A DNA stretch of 64,000 bases from Phragmitibacter flavus (GCF_005780165.1 NZ_VAUV01000014.1:98495-162494); one strand, 5' to 3'; counted from the stretch's first letter, positions 9,801 through 18,058 are shown. Numbers and translations: made by a program. The notes: a model not told the origin generated them from the letters alone.

Positions 9801-10002
9801 CATCGGGCTGCCGGATGGGAGCGGGTATGACTTGATGGAGGCCTTGCATGGGTCCTGCGGTATTCCGGGAATCGCCCTCACAGGCTATGGCATGGAGCAG
9901 GACGTGGAGCGCAGTCGTGAAGTGGGATTTGCCACACATTTGACCAAGCCCGTGCGGGTGCAGGTGCTGGAGGAGGCGATTGTGCGTTCGTTGTCGCGAT
10001 AG
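6877..10002 (+). CDS. Hybrid sensor histidine kinase: REC-PAS4-HisKA-HATPase-REC
   Basis: A 1041-residue soluble hybrid kinase. Order: receiver domain (about 18-135) with Asp67 as candidate phosphoacceptor but Met121 where the conserved Lys should be (DDYLPMPC); four PAS/PAC repeats starting near 150, 280, 405 and 530; HisKA with FLARLSHELRTPLNP (His near 677); HATPase with NVLKNAIKFS, DDGIGM and GLGLGLTISRML; and a C-terminal receiver (about 925-1040) with phosphoacceptor Asp in LLISDIGLPDGSG and the conserved Lys in THLTKPV. A second ATG at 6889 is an alternative start. The PAS domains suggest sensing of a small ligand or redox state in the cytoplasm. The phosphoryl target is unknown because no effector is encoded nearby. 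Confidence 0.92.
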   Translation: MLTSMDRSLHPTESTYRASILLVDENEASRVAMVELLQPYFFVSAVVSTQAGLSALDRGLPDMVLCDEHNGPALLKSIRGNPKWETLLVLLLTKSGAGSGAEEVELLPRRVELLADDYLPMPCPAHHLLARVQTHLKSRLRNREMEERLRENEAILQSLMMSATDCLMMVDLGGEVLWISESGRRSMEMQEEVSSAWRRRSWMEFWSDPVTQQEAAKAMEVARRRGTGRFRGHCPTAEGNSRWWEVTVTPILNATGQPGSLLCVMHDVTEMMRAEQSLRESESRWRELTHAIPHLVWSCTPDAWTDFLNGQWEVYSGIPAEENLGDAWQTLVHPEDIDPLKEKWSRVAEVGPSFSSEMRILRRDGEYRWFKVNALPERDVEGRIVKWYGSNTEIEDLKRAEAALRENEARLAAIFQQAGAGIVQMDAEGRYLMVNDAYCEITGRDRGELMRLTYRDTTHPEDFEVSLPPFNALFEGGPPFVIEKRYLRPDGSHVWARKSLVGMKDEGGNVVAALAIVHDISESREAENELLDREAQLSLVTNHAPVLLAQLDANLRYKFVNRHYAARYEVTPEAMVGKALHEVIGFDALHVAMPFIHRVLAGERVEYELNIPYSKLGNRWTHVVYVPDFNTEGKVVSFLVVLTDMTARKQSERELEQARDEALAASRAKDDFLARLSHELRTPLNPALLVASEAASNPLLPKEIRSDFETIRKHVDLEARLIDDLLDLTSITRNKLTLESRPVHIQSVLEDAIKTVQADASQKRLRFDLRLNEPRVVVNGDAVRLQQIVWNVLKNAIKFSAEGTTIQVATRVVDGRHVMEIRDDGIGMVPEELERIFHAFAQGQHAEKSAVHRFGGLGLGLTISRMLVELHNGEIRAESGGRGEGSAFFIELPVAELRDRDQNQAESTARVETTRVDVGVAPRHLRILLVEDHEPTREAMASLLKRRQHQVVAVGSVAEGLKVAETNIFDLLISDIGLPDGSGYDLMEALHGSCGIPGIALTGYGMEQDVERSREVGFATHLTKPVRVQVLEEAIVRSLSR

Positions 10003-10016
10003 AAGGAGAAAGGAAA

Positions 10017-10074
10017 GTAGAAGGCTCGTCCCGAGCCTTGGGTTGGGATGAAAGGCCCGGGACGGACCTTCTAC
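10017..10074. repeat. Twin-hairpin palindromic element (copy A)
   Basis: Begins GTAGAAGG and ends CCTTCTAC, enclosing two hairpins: GGCTCGTCCCGAGCC and GGCCCGGGACGGACC. A close relative lies at 53491-53550 with the same outer arms. It sits 15 bp after the hybrid-kinase stop codon and ahead of rnpB, and may also act as a transcript end. Confidence 0.8.
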
Positions 10075-10099
10075 TTTGCTTCTACGTTGATAAAAAAAC

Positions 10100-10518
10100 G
10101 GGGTCGACCGGTGTAAGCCGGATTCTGTCTCTGTTGCCAGATGGCAGTCATTTCTCTGTGACCGGCCTTGCGACCGGCTCTCCTGCCGAGGCAGGATGCG
10201 ACTAATACCCGAGGTCATCCCTCCGCTTGCGCGGAGTTGCGGCCAGGGCGGGCCGTTTCCTCTGTTATGTCTTGCACCGCGTGGGGTTTGTCCTGCCTCC
10301 TTCTTTACAGTTGGAGCGGTGAGCTCTTACCTCGCCTTTTCACCCTGGCCAGCATGATTGCTCACGCTGGTGGTATGTTTTCTGTGACACTTTCCGTGAC
10401 CGAAGGCTTGCGACTTCAGCCCTCGCGTTTTCACGCGACATGCTGCCCTGTGGTGTCCGGACTTTCCTCTTCGGATGATCTCGCGACCTCCCAAAGCGAC
10501 CACCCCCGGCCGACCCCG
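10100..10518 (-). ncRNA. rnpB: RNase P RNA component (class A)
   Basis: The catalytic RNA that matures tRNA 5' ends. The minus strand carries GAGGAAAGTCCGGAC (10469-10455), the universal 5' core, followed by a CACAGGGCAG stretch. Near the 3' end is ACAGAATCCGGCTTAC (10128-10113), the universal 3' core. The ends pair as helix P1 (GGGGTCGGCCGG with CCGGTCGACCCC). A T-run at 10099-10093 just beyond gives the terminator. The length of about 419 nt fits bacterial type A. Ends are set from the P1 pairing and could be a few bases off. Reading frames in this stretch are not genes. Confidence 0.95.
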
Positions 10519-10630
10519 AACCATCTTAACGGCGAATTCCCAAATTTGAACGCAAAATGTTGGAATTCGCTCCAATGGAATCGGAAAATTAAAAAATTCA
10601 AAATTCCCAATTCAATGCTAGCATCACCTC

Positions 10631-11689
10631 ATGTCCATCCAGACCTATAACTGGGGAAATACCCGTCGCTCGTCCTTTCAAGTGGAGCGCTGGACGTGGA
10701 GCATGCGCGGCTGGCTGTTCGTCGCCCTTTTGCTTGCCGTTCTTCTGCACTGGTGGCTGTTCCAGATTTTTGACAGCTACTCGCTCAACAAAGCTGCCAC
10801 CCAGATCATGGCTGATCCCCGGCCGGAACGGATCGCGGTCAACCCGGAGGTGCTGCAGGACAAGCCCGCCCAGCCAGTCATTCCTGACATCATCGCGCCT
10901 TCCGAGGCTCCTCCTGAACCCGAAACCAAGGCCGATTTTCAGGACATTGTCGACATGCTTCCCGATGACCGCGCGCTCGATTTGACGCCTGACGTCAGCA
11001 AGGTCACCAATTTTATCGCGCCGGACAGCGTTCCCAACGCCACCGAACCGGCCCAATCTCCTTCGCTCGCCGCGATTGCTGACACGCTCACCGGAACCAA
11101 CGACATCGCCAGTGCTGCAGAGGCCATCAAAAGCTCGGCGCTCAACAAAGCCGTTTCCGAAAAGCAGCTCATCCTTCCCGGTCGTGAACTCGACAAGGAA
11201 CTGGAGGGCATTGATGGCAAGCTGCTCGACCGCCTCAACAAAGACAGCATGGCCGGTAACGCCGCCGCCGCGAAGGTCCAGGGCTTCAGCAACCTTGATG
11301 AGCTCATCAACCGTGGCAACAGGCTCAACGCCAGCACCGATCCGATCCTCATGCCCACCGATTTGCTGTTTCCCTATGGCAGCGCCGAGCTGGCCGACAA
11401 TGCCCGCCTCAGCCTGATGAAGCTTGGTCTGCTTATTCAGCGCAATCCGAACAACCGATTCATCATCGAAGGCCACACCGACACGTTTGGCACCGACGAG
11501 TTCAACTTCGAACTCAGCCAGCGCCGGGCGAATGCGGTGGTCAGCTGGCTCATTTCCTCCCTCCGACTCAGCACCGATCGTGTTCAGGCCGTGGGCATGG
11601 GCAAAACTCGCACGCTTGTCGGTGGCGCGACCCCTGAACAGCAGGCCCTCAACCGCCGCGTGGAAATTAAAGTCCGTCCTTTGCGTTAA
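10631..11689 (+). CDS. OmpA-family peptidoglycan-binding protein
   Basis: A 352-residue envelope protein. One membrane segment near residues 27-46 (WLFVALLLAVLLHWWLFQIF) follows a short basic N-terminus, giving an inner-membrane anchor with the rest periplasmic. A Pro/Glu-rich linker covers about 60-220. The C-terminal OmpA domain (about 235-352) has FPYGSAEL, IEGHTDTFGTDEFNFELSQRRA and NRRVEIKV, the residues that bind diaminopimelate in peptidoglycan. Because it has an inner-membrane anchor and no beta-barrel, it resembles MotB/TolR-linked proteins more than true OmpA. It is 8 bp upstream of a polytopic membrane protein and probably forms an operon with it. Confidence 0.88.
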   Translation: MSIQTYNWGNTRRSSFQVERWTWSMRGWLFVALLLAVLLHWWLFQIFDSYSLNKAATQIMADPRPERIAVNPEVLQDKPAQPVIPDIIAPSEAPPEPETKADFQDIVDMLPDDRALDLTPDVSKVTNFIAPDSVPNATEPAQSPSLAAIADTLTGTNDIASAAEAIKSSALNKAVSEKQLILPGRELDKELEGIDGKLLDRLNKDSMAGNAAAAKVQGFSNLDELINRGNRLNASTDPILMPTDLLFPYGSAELADNARLSLMKLGLLIQRNPNNRFIIEGHTDTFGTDEFNFELSQRRANAVVSWLISSLRLSTDRVQAVGMGKTRTLVGGATPEQQALNRRVEIKVRPLR

Positions 11690-11697
11690 ACCCTCTC

Positions 11698-13278
11698 ATG
11701 GCGGCCAAAAAAGCGACCAAGGCGAAGGCAAAAAGTCAACGCCTCCACATCCTCCAGTCCACCTTGTTCCGCTGGCTCATTTTCGGCCAGTTGCTCGCGT
11801 TGTTTCTCATCGCGTATGTGAAGATGGGCAGTCTGCTCATTTCACAGACCAATCACACCGACAAAAACATGTTTGGTGGCGACCAGATGCACAACATGCG
11901 TCTGGCCACCCAGGCCAAGGCAGATCTCGATCCCGATTTCACCCAGGGTTTCACGCCTGCCTTGAAGAACTTTTTCCCCCATCGCACCGATGGCGTCGTG
12001 CAACCTCTCTGGCCATGGGTGGCGGCGTGGCTGGTTGAACCGGGTCATCAAATCACTGAAGAGGTGATGGTCTCCAAACAAGGCCGGCCTGAGGACTACT
12101 CGCTCTTCAACAAAGGCCGCTGGTTCAATGTCTTCGTAACCGCGACTTTCCTCGTTTTCCTCGGCATCGCGGCCTGCAAAAAGCTCTCTCTGCCCGCTGC
12201 CTGCAACCTCATTTTGCTTGGTGGTTTCGGCGCCTTGTTGCCCCGCGCCGCCTACTTCCAGCCGGAACCCCTTTATTTCATCTTTTTCTTCCTCACCTGG
12301 GTCGCGTGCATCAGCGCTTTGAAGAACAATTCTTTGTGGATCTATGCGGTCATCGGCGTGGTCAGCGGACTTGCCTACATGACGAAAAGTTCCATCCAGC
12401 CGCTGCTCGCCGGGTTTGTGATTGCCAGCTCTCTTCGTTGCGTGTGGGAGATCTTCAGCACCCGCAGTCAGGACCTTCAGATGTCCGGCACGCACCGCTG
12501 GCACTGGCGCAATCATGTTGTCGGACTGGTGATGCTCGGCGTCGCGCATTTCATGACCATCGGACCACGGCTCACCACTTCTTATGAGCAGTTTGGCGAC
12601 ATGTTTCACTCTTATCCCGCCTACTGGATGTGGATGGACGACTTCGAAGAGAAGGGATTTCAGTGGATGGTTGATCATCCCAATGCCGAAGCTCTTGCCG
12701 CCATTCCGGCCGATCAGAAACCCTCTGCGGGTAATTACGTGCGCACGCACACGCCGGAGCAAATCCAGCAGCGACTCCTCAGCGGCACCCAGGCCAAGGT
12801 CACCGAATTCCTGCTGCCCGCCCAGACCGAGCGGAACAAGAAAATCGAAAAACAAAAACCCTGGCGCGGCATCTTTGAAGCACGCGGTTGGTATCTCGTG
12901 GCGCTCAGCGGCATCCTGTTGGTGACTCTCTTGATTCTGCCCTGGAGCGCTCCCAAAGCCCAGCACGCCGGACATCTCATCTTTAAACCCGGTATCAGTG
13001 TGATCGTCTTTTTCGTGGTCGGATCACTGGTCGGCTACACCTTGCTGTTTGGCTGGTATCATCCCATTGGGCGTGGCGACCGTTTCATGATGTCGCTGTA
13101 TCTTCCGCTGGTCTTCACCCTCATCTGGGGAGCCGATTCCATCGTCAAACGCATTCAACAAAGGCAGGGTTCACGCTGGATTTTGCACGCCTATCAGACG
13201 GCCCACTGGCTCCTCTTTGCCGCGCTCTGCTGGCGGCTTCTTGAAGTTTTTCGCATGCCGTTTTTTTACAATCGTTAG
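11698..13278 (+). CDS. Polytopic membrane protein, possible GT-C glycosyltransferase
   Basis: A 526-residue protein with a basic N-terminus, one membrane segment near 25-45, a loop to about 135 and then some eight further hydrophobic segments. The layout (a large first periplasmic loop containing acidic and aromatic residues, then a helix bundle) recalls GT-C family, lipid-linked sugar transferases such as PMT/ArnT. I do not see a definite catalytic signature, so the name is tentative. It follows the OmpA-type gene by 8 bp and is followed closely by a HAD phosphatase, suggesting a three-gene operon. Confidence 0.65.
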   Translation: MAAKKATKAKAKSQRLHILQSTLFRWLIFGQLLALFLIAYVKMGSLLISQTNHTDKNMFGGDQMHNMRLATQAKADLDPDFTQGFTPALKNFFPHRTDGVVQPLWPWVAAWLVEPGHQITEEVMVSKQGRPEDYSLFNKGRWFNVFVTATFLVFLGIAACKKLSLPAACNLILLGGFGALLPRAAYFQPEPLYFIFFFLTWVACISALKNNSLWIYAVIGVVSGLAYMTKSSIQPLLAGFVIASSLRCVWEIFSTRSQDLQMSGTHRWHWRNHVVGLVMLGVAHFMTIGPRLTTSYEQFGDMFHSYPAYWMWMDDFEEKGFQWMVDHPNAEALAAIPADQKPSAGNYVRTHTPEQIQQRLLSGTQAKVTEFLLPAQTERNKKIEKQKPWRGIFEARGWYLVALSGILLVTLLILPWSAPKAQHAGHLIFKPGISVIVFFVVGSLVGYTLLFGWYHPIGRGDRFMMSLYLPLVFTLIWGADSIVKRIQQRQGSRWILHAYQTAHWLLFAALCWRLLEVFRMPFFYNR

Positions 13279-13308
13279 TTGCGCGTCCGCGCCCCGCTTT
13301 TCAAGCCA

Positions 13309-14142
13309 ATGCCAAAACCGCCACCCAGCCTGATCCTCTGCTTCGACTTCGACGGCACTCTGGTCAATCATGAATCCGATCCGCAATTCCATCCTGCGAT
13401 GGCTGATGTGCTGCGTGAGTTCCGCCGTCGTGGTGCGGTTTGGGTGGTCAACACCGGGCGCAGTTTAAGCCAGACGCTCGCCGGTCTCGCTCAACACAAC
13501 ATTTTCCTGCTCCCCGATTTTATCATCGCCCAGGAATGCGAACTCTATCGCCCGGGATTCTTCCGAGCCTGGAGCGACTATGGTTCGTGGAATCGTCGGG
13601 CCCGGAAAGAGCATGCGCACTTCGTTTCCAAACATCAAAAATTTCTTCATGCCGTGCGTGAACATGTCGCCACCCACCCCGGGGCGGAATTCCTGCTCGG
13701 CGACCTTGGCCAGGTCGGTGTGGTGGCCCAAGACGATGTCCAGCTCGATGAGATTTGCGTGGTGATTGACCAGCTGTGCGCCAGCCAACCTGACGTGGGT
13801 TATCATCGCAATGGTCGTTATCTGCGCTTTTCTCATGCTGACTACAGCAAAGGCAGCGCTCTGCGCGAACTGGGTCGGCTTCTCAGCGTCCCCCGCGAAC
13901 GCATCTTTGCTGCCGGCGACAATTACAACGATCTTTCGATGCTCGACCCCGCCATTGCGGCCAACCTTGCCTGTCCCGGCAACGCGCTTGATCCCATCAA
14001 AGAACACATCCTTGCCGCAGGCGGTTTTGTGGCGGAGCGCGTCGCCAGCGAAGGCATGCTGGAGGCCCTCGCGCACTTCTTCAAATCCCCACTGCCCGTC
14101 AATTTTGTGCAACCACAGTTGGACACTGACGGACTTCGTTAA
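13309..14142 (+). CDS. HAD-superfamily hydrolase (Cof/sucrose-phosphatase-like)
   Basis: A 277-residue cytoplasmic phosphatase. Motif I is CFDFDGTLV near residue 12 (nucleophile and acid/base Asp), motif II VVNTGRS, and motif III/IV lies around KGSALRELGR and AAGDNYNDLSML, which is the usual C-terminal Asp motif of Cof-type enzymes. The cap is of the C2 type. I took the ATG at 13309; a TTG directly after the preceding stop would add ten residues. Substrate is likely a sugar phosphate or similar. The last four bases overlap the end of the convergent APC transporter gene. Confidence 0.85.
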   Translation: MPKPPPSLILCFDFDGTLVNHESDPQFHPAMADVLREFRRRGAVWVVNTGRSLSQTLAGLAQHNIFLLPDFIIAQECELYRPGFFRAWSDYGSWNRRARKEHAHFVSKHQKFLHAVREHVATHPGAEFLLGDLGQVGVVAQDDVQLDEICVVIDQLCASQPDVGYHRNGRYLRFSHADYSKGSALRELGRLLSVPRERIFAAGDNYNDLSMLDPAIAANLACPGNALDPIKEHILAAGGFVAERVASEGMLEALAHFFKSPLPVNFVQPQLDTDGLR

Positions 14143-15527
14143 TCCCCCTCAGTCATCGCCTTGAATGGCTTGAGCAGGAAGAACAATCCCAGCGAAACCA
14201 CCACAATCGCCAGCGCCACCAGCGGAGCTACGTGACTCTGTGGATCCGCGCTGGTCCAGGCCGCCTGCACCCGAACGGCGATCAAAATCAAACACACCAA
14301 CGCGCCCAAAATCGGCACCACCAGCGGCACCTCAAATCCTCCACGAGGTTCGCCAGGTCGCAGTTTTAGCACCAACAATGAAATATTAACCATCGTGAAC
14401 ACCATCAGCAACAGCAGCACCGTCGACTCCGCCAACGCCTTCACGTTGCCACTAAGGATCAATCCGGTCACCACCACAAACAACACCATGATCGCCACGT
14501 GCGGAGTCCGGCGTTTGTGATGCACCTTGCCCAAAACGGGTGGGAGCAACCCTTGCCGGCTCATCCCATACAACAAACGTGAACCCATGATGTAGTTGAG
14601 CAATGCCGTGTTCCCGATCGCAAACAAAGTGATGCCAATATAGACGGTGTCGATGTTGTTGAACCACGGTGCCGCCTTCTTCGCCACCTCCATCAAGGGT
14701 GCCTTGCTTTCGGACAGCTCCTGCCACGGAATTACCGACACCGCCGTGATCGCAACGGCCATGTAAATCATCGTTGCCACCACCATCGCCGACAGCAATC
14801 CGATCGGCACGTTGCGTTCCGGGTTCTTCACTTCCTCGCTGATGTTGAGAATGTCCTCAAACCCGATGAACGAGAAGAACATCAACACCGCCCCCTGCAG
14901 GACCAGCATCATCAAGATCGCGTTGCCAGTTTCTTCGCCAGGTTGGGCCACCGGCGTTTCCATGTAGTCCACCCCGCCCCAGAAACGCATGCCCACGGCA
15001 ATGATGAACAGCAATCCCACCGCCTCCACTCCCGTGCAGAGAATGTTCAGCCACATGCTTTCGCGAATCCCGCGATAAATCACCAATCCCACCAGCAGCA
15101 CAATAAAAATGGCCACCAGCTTGACCGGCAACTCCATGTTTAAGCCTCTCCCCAAAGTCTCCGCCATGGCCTGCGAGCCGGTTGCCATGCTGGTCAATCC
15201 GCTCATCGTCACGCACAATCCCACCACATAACTCAACCATGGCCGCTTCAGCGCCCGGTGGGTCACGTAGGCCGCCCCGCCCGCCCGTGCATAACGACTG
15301 CCCACACAGGCATAGGAAAGTCCGGTCAGCATCGCCACCACCATCGCCGCCAGAAACGCCAGCCAGATCGCATTCCCCAACGTCCCCGCCGCCTTTCCCA
15401 CCAACGCATAAATGCCCGCGCCGAGCATCGAACCCAATCCATAAAGCGCGACCTGCCAGGCACCCAGCGATTTGCGCAACTCGGGCTCCTTGCCGTCATT
15501 TGAGGTAGAGATAGTAGTGGATGCCAT
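14139..15527 (-). CDS. APC-family amino acid/polyamine transporter
   Basis: A 462-residue inner-membrane transporter with about twelve membrane helices. The first helix carries LYGLGSMLGAGIYALVG, the unwound substrate-binding GxGxG segment of the family. The third helix has the SYACVGSRYARAGGAAYVTHRAL loop. The segment with SFIGFEDILNISEEVKNPERNVP after helix 6 is the classic signature of amino acid permeases. Length is normal. The gene stands alone on this strand, overlapping the convergent HAD gene by four bases. Substrate is probably a cationic or neutral amino acid; the sequence alone does not decide. Confidence 0.9.
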   Translation of the reverse strand: MASTTISTSNDGKEPELRKSLGAWQVALYGLGSMLGAGIYALVGKAAGTLGNAIWLAFLAAMVVAMLTGLSYACVGSRYARAGGAAYVTHRALKRPWLSYVVGLCVTMSGLTSMATGSQAMAETLGRGLNMELPVKLVAIFIVLLVGLVIYRGIRESMWLNILCTGVEAVGLLFIIAVGMRFWGGVDYMETPVAQPGEETGNAILMMLVLQGAVLMFFSFIGFEDILNISEEVKNPERNVPIGLLSAMVVATMIYMAVAITAVSVIPWQELSESKAPLMEVAKKAAPWFNNIDTVYIGITLFAIGNTALLNYIMGSRLLYGMSRQGLLPPVLGKVHHKRRTPHVAIMVLFVVVTGLILSGNVKALAESTVLLLLMVFTMVNISLLVLKLRPGEPRGGFEVPLVVPILGALVCLILIAVRVQAAWTSADPQSHVAPLVALAIVVVSLGLFFLLKPFKAMTEGD

Positions 15528-15603
15528 GCAGTGAAATCAATTGAGGATTGACGAAGCCCGATGGAGGCGCACGAAGCGCGCCAGAAACCAATCCCTCCAC
15601 CAC

Positions 15604-16545
15604 TCACTGCAACTGCGTCACTGTGCAACCCTCCTTGATCAACAAATCGATCAGCCCGTTCTCGCCACCCAGATGACCCGCCCCCACCAGCACAAATGCG
15701 GTGCCCTCACCCTTCAAATGTCCCATCACGGGCTCCACCCACGCCTTGTTGCGGCGGGTCAGAAAGGCCTCCATCAGATCCGGATACTTGTCCGCATCAC
15801 GAAACAAAAACTGCTGCAGCTTGTCCGCATCGCCGACACGCCAGGCCGCCAGCAACTCTTCAAAATCTTTGCCGATGGCCTCGGCTTCGCTCAAAGTCTG
15901 CAACAACAACTCCTCCTGCAATTCCGCACTGAGACCTGCAAAAATGTTCAGTTGAAACTCCACGGTTTCCAAGCCTTCCGCCACCTTGCCATCACGCTTG
16001 GCCCTTTCTTCAAAATGCTGATCCACCCCATATCCCGGCTCCGCCCCAATCTGTTGATACTCCGTTGCTGCAATGGTCAGCGCGAGCATCCACGGCCTCA
16101 TGGTGCTGAACACCTCCACCGGCTGTTGATGCTTCTTCAACCACGATTCCAGCAACGCCATCGTTGACGACGACACATGTTTCGCCAGTGCATCGTCCGG
16201 CCCGTAAGCCCCCAGTTTTTGCATCATCTGAACCGCTTTCGGATCACCATCGCTGTCCGGCGGCAGCTCAAACACCATCTTGGAACTATCGGCATAAGCC
16301 CGATCAAAAACCGTCGGCAGAGGGTGGTCCTTCTTGCGCAGCAAGTGAATGGTCCCTCCCAAATACAAATGTTTGCCGTCCTTTTCCACGATCCAAACAC
16401 TCGACGGTCGATAGTTGTCCTTGCCGACCTCATCGCCTCCTTTGCAGGACAGGTGGACAAAACACGCCGCAAAAGCGCAAAGGAGAGGAGCAAGGCGAAA
16501 AAGCATGGTGGAGCAGAGCAATACGTGAGCAAAAGCAGCATTCAT
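15604..16545 (-). CDS. TraB/GumN-family secreted protein
   Basis: A 313-residue exported protein of the TraB/GumN (ChaN/Tiki-like) superfamily. The start at 16545 has AAGG about 6 nt upstream. A hydrophobic leader is followed by HLSCKGG, possibly a weak lipobox. Family motifs are YLGGTIHLLR (first GxxH near residue 60), a central MVFELPPDSDG, and the C-terminal VLVGAGHLGGENGLIDLL (second GxH). Relatives are metal-dependent membrane or secreted proteases in animals, but the bacterial function is unsettled. It follows the Doc gene by about 50 bp on the same strand and could be co-transcribed with it. Confidence 0.85.
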   Translation of the reverse strand: MNAAFAHVLLCSTMLFRLAPLLCAFAACFVHLSCKGGDEVGKDNYRPSSVWIVEKDGKHLYLGGTIHLLRKKDHPLPTVFDRAYADSSKMVFELPPDSDGDPKAVQMMQKLGAYGPDDALAKHVSSSTMALLESWLKKHQQPVEVFSTMRPWMLALTIAATEYQQIGAEPGYGVDQHFEERAKRDGKVAEGLETVEFQLNIFAGLSAELQEELLLQTLSEAEAIGKDFEELLAAWRVGDADKLQQFLFRDADKYPDLMEAFLTRRNKAWVEPVMGHLKGEGTAFVLVGAGHLGGENGLIDLLIKEGCTVTQLQ

Positions 16546-16598
16546 GATACCTTTTTGCAATGGGTTGTTCAATCTCCGCAACAGGGAACCGCTTCACC

Positions 16599-17000
16599 TC
16601 AGTCCAGCACCAGCTCACGCAACTTCACCGTCACCTCCTCGCGGCTCAAAGCGCCTGCCGCAACGGCCAAAGTCAGGTTTTCCCAATCCACGCTGTCGGG
16701 CTTGGGGCGAAATCCATTCAGTTTAAGAAATACCAAGCAGGCACCCAATGCCGCGCGCTTGTTTCCATCAACGAAGGGATGGTTGCTGCACAGAAAAAAG
16801 AGATAAGCGGCCGCCATGTCGATCAAATCTGTGTAAGGAGATTGACCCCCGAATTCGGCCTGCGGCGCTGCCACCGCCGACTCCAGCAACGCACGATCCC
16901 GCAGGCCCTGCGATCCACCAAAACGGGCGATCGCCACCTCGTGAATCTCCGAAACCATCTCCACTGACAAGTGAAGACATCCTGTAAACTCCGCACTCAT
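16599..17000 (-). CDS. doc: Doc-type toxin (Fic/Doc family)
   Basis: A 133-residue cytoplasmic toxin. HPFVDGNKR at 74-82 is the Doc catalytic motif (HxFx[DN][AG]NK[RH]); in P1 Doc the His and basic residues phosphorylate elongation factor Tu. The N-terminal VSEIHEVAIARFGG and LRDRALLESAVAAP segments are also family-typical. It overlaps the upstream antitoxin gene by four bases (ATGA), so translation is coupled. All catalytic residues visible are intact. Doc usually pairs with Phd; here the partner is an AbrB-type protein. Confidence 0.93.
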   Translation of the reverse strand: MSAEFTGCLHLSVEMVSEIHEVAIARFGGSQGLRDRALLESAVAAPQAEFGGQSPYTDLIDMAAAYLFFLCSNHPFVDGNKRAALGACLVFLKLNGFRPKPDSVDWENLTLAVAAGALSREEVTVKLRELVLD

Positions 17001-17224
17001 GAGAGTTTCTTCATGGTCGTGGCATACTCCGTCATCGTTTCTTGGATGAGCGAACTCACCTCGCTCGCGCTCGGCTGTTTCCGGATGCTGGCAATCGTAA
17101 TCGTCCCCCCCGCGTGAACCTCCACATTCACTTCATCCCCGGGCTTCAATCGCGCCAGTTGCAACAAGGCCGAATCAAAAATGATTCCATGGGAATTGCC
17201 GACTTTGGTGATGGTCTTGATCAT
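16997..17224 (-). CDS. AbrB/MazE-type antitoxin
   Basis: A 75-residue DNA-binding antitoxin with a SpoVT/AbrB swapped-hairpin domain over residues 1-45 (MIKTITKVGNSHGIIF, then RLKPGDEVNVEV). The last 30 residues, polar and probably disordered, would neutralise the toxin. The stop overlaps the Doc start by four bases. A short inverted repeat directly upstream is a likely operator for autorepression, as usual for such modules. Confidence 0.9.
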   Translation of the reverse strand: MIKTITKVGNSHGIIFDSALLQLARLKPGDEVNVEVHAGGTITIASIRKQPSASEVSSLIQETMTEYATTMKKLS

Positions 17225-17225
17225 G

Positions 17226-17244
17226 TGTAATACTATGTTTTACA
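17226..17244. promoter_or_regulatory. Putative operator of the toxin-antitoxin pair
   Basis: TGTAA (17226-17230) and TTACA (17240-17244) form an inverted repeat with a 9-bp spacer, immediately next to the antitoxin start codon at 17224. Short A+T-rich palindromes at this position are typical AbrB/MazE targets. No binding data can be seen from sequence. Confidence 0.45.
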
Positions 17245-17338
17245 TGCCCGTTCGTCAAGTCGTTCCCTCGCGAGCTTGCGCCGGGATGACTTGCGGCTTG
17301 CACTTTGCTGGCATCTCCCCACATTCATCACCCGCCAC

Positions 17339-18046
17339 ATGCAACTGACCGCCATCGTTGAAGCCCTCCTCTTCGCCACCCAGGATCCCCTGTCGGTGAC
17401 GGATATTGGACGTGCCATCCGCGAGACCGTGCGCGAAGCCAAGGAGCACGCCACCGAGAGCAGCACTCCGCTCGACGAAGAAAAAGCTGCGCTCGAAGCC
17501 CTCACCGACGAGCAGGTTCTGGCTGCCCTCGAAGAACTCGTCCGGCATTACGACGAAGACAACCGCTCCTTCACCATCGTGCAACGCAGCACTGGCTGGC
17601 GACTCTGTGCCAAAGGCGAATTCGGCGAATGGTGCCGCGCGCTCTATCCCGGCAAAAAACCTTCCCGGCTCAGCGGTCCTGCCCTCGAAACCCTGGCCAT
17701 CATTTCCTACCGGCAGCCGATCACCAAATCTGCCATTGAAGCCGTCCGCGGCGTGTCGGTCGACGCCATGGTGCAGCAACTGCTCGACCGCAATCTTGTC
17801 CGAATTGAAGGCCGCGCCGATCTTCCCGGCCGACCACTCCTCTACGCCACCACTGATCTTTTCCTCGATCACTTCGGCATCCGCCATCTCGACGACCTCC
17901 CCAACGCCGCTGAATTGCGCCGCGTCAAACTCCCCACGCCGGAGGACGTTGCCAATCAATCCGCCGATGCTCCCGCCGCTCCCGCAGAACAGGAAGGCAC
18001 CCTCCTTCTCGACGGCATGGAACCTTCTCCTGCCAGCGAGGCTTGA
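17339..18046 (+). CDS. scpB: Chromosome segregation and condensation protein ScpB
   Basis: A 235-residue kleisin-interacting winged-helix protein of the SMC-ScpAB condensin. Start MQLTAIVEALLFATQDPLSVTDIGRAI is the canonical ScpB N-terminus. The C-terminal winged helix is seen at LSGPALETLAIISYRQPITKSAIEAVRGV and the GRPLLYATTDLFLDHFGI tail. The N-terminal wing holds an acidic insertion (about residues 25-55) compared with typical ScpB. The C-terminus is an unstructured Pro/Ala/Glu extension. I chose ATG 17339 because it starts the conserved helix. scpA and smc are not in the window. It diverges from the AbrB-Doc pair. Confidence 0.93.
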   Translation: MQLTAIVEALLFATQDPLSVTDIGRAIRETVREAKEHATESSTPLDEEKAALEALTDEQVLAALEELVRHYDEDNRSFTIVQRSTGWRLCAKGEFGEWCRALYPGKKPSRLSGPALETLAIISYRQPITKSAIEAVRGVSVDAMVQQLLDRNLVRIEGRADLPGRPLLYATTDLFLDHFGIRHLDDLPNAAELRRVKLPTPEDVANQSADAPAAPAEQEGTLLLDGMEPSPASEA

Positions 18047-18058
18047 TCTCGCCTCGTC

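Noticed and set aside
10168..10650. Plus-strand frame and its opposite across 10168-10650
   Set aside because: It runs through rnpB, whose conserved RNA core motifs explain the sequence.
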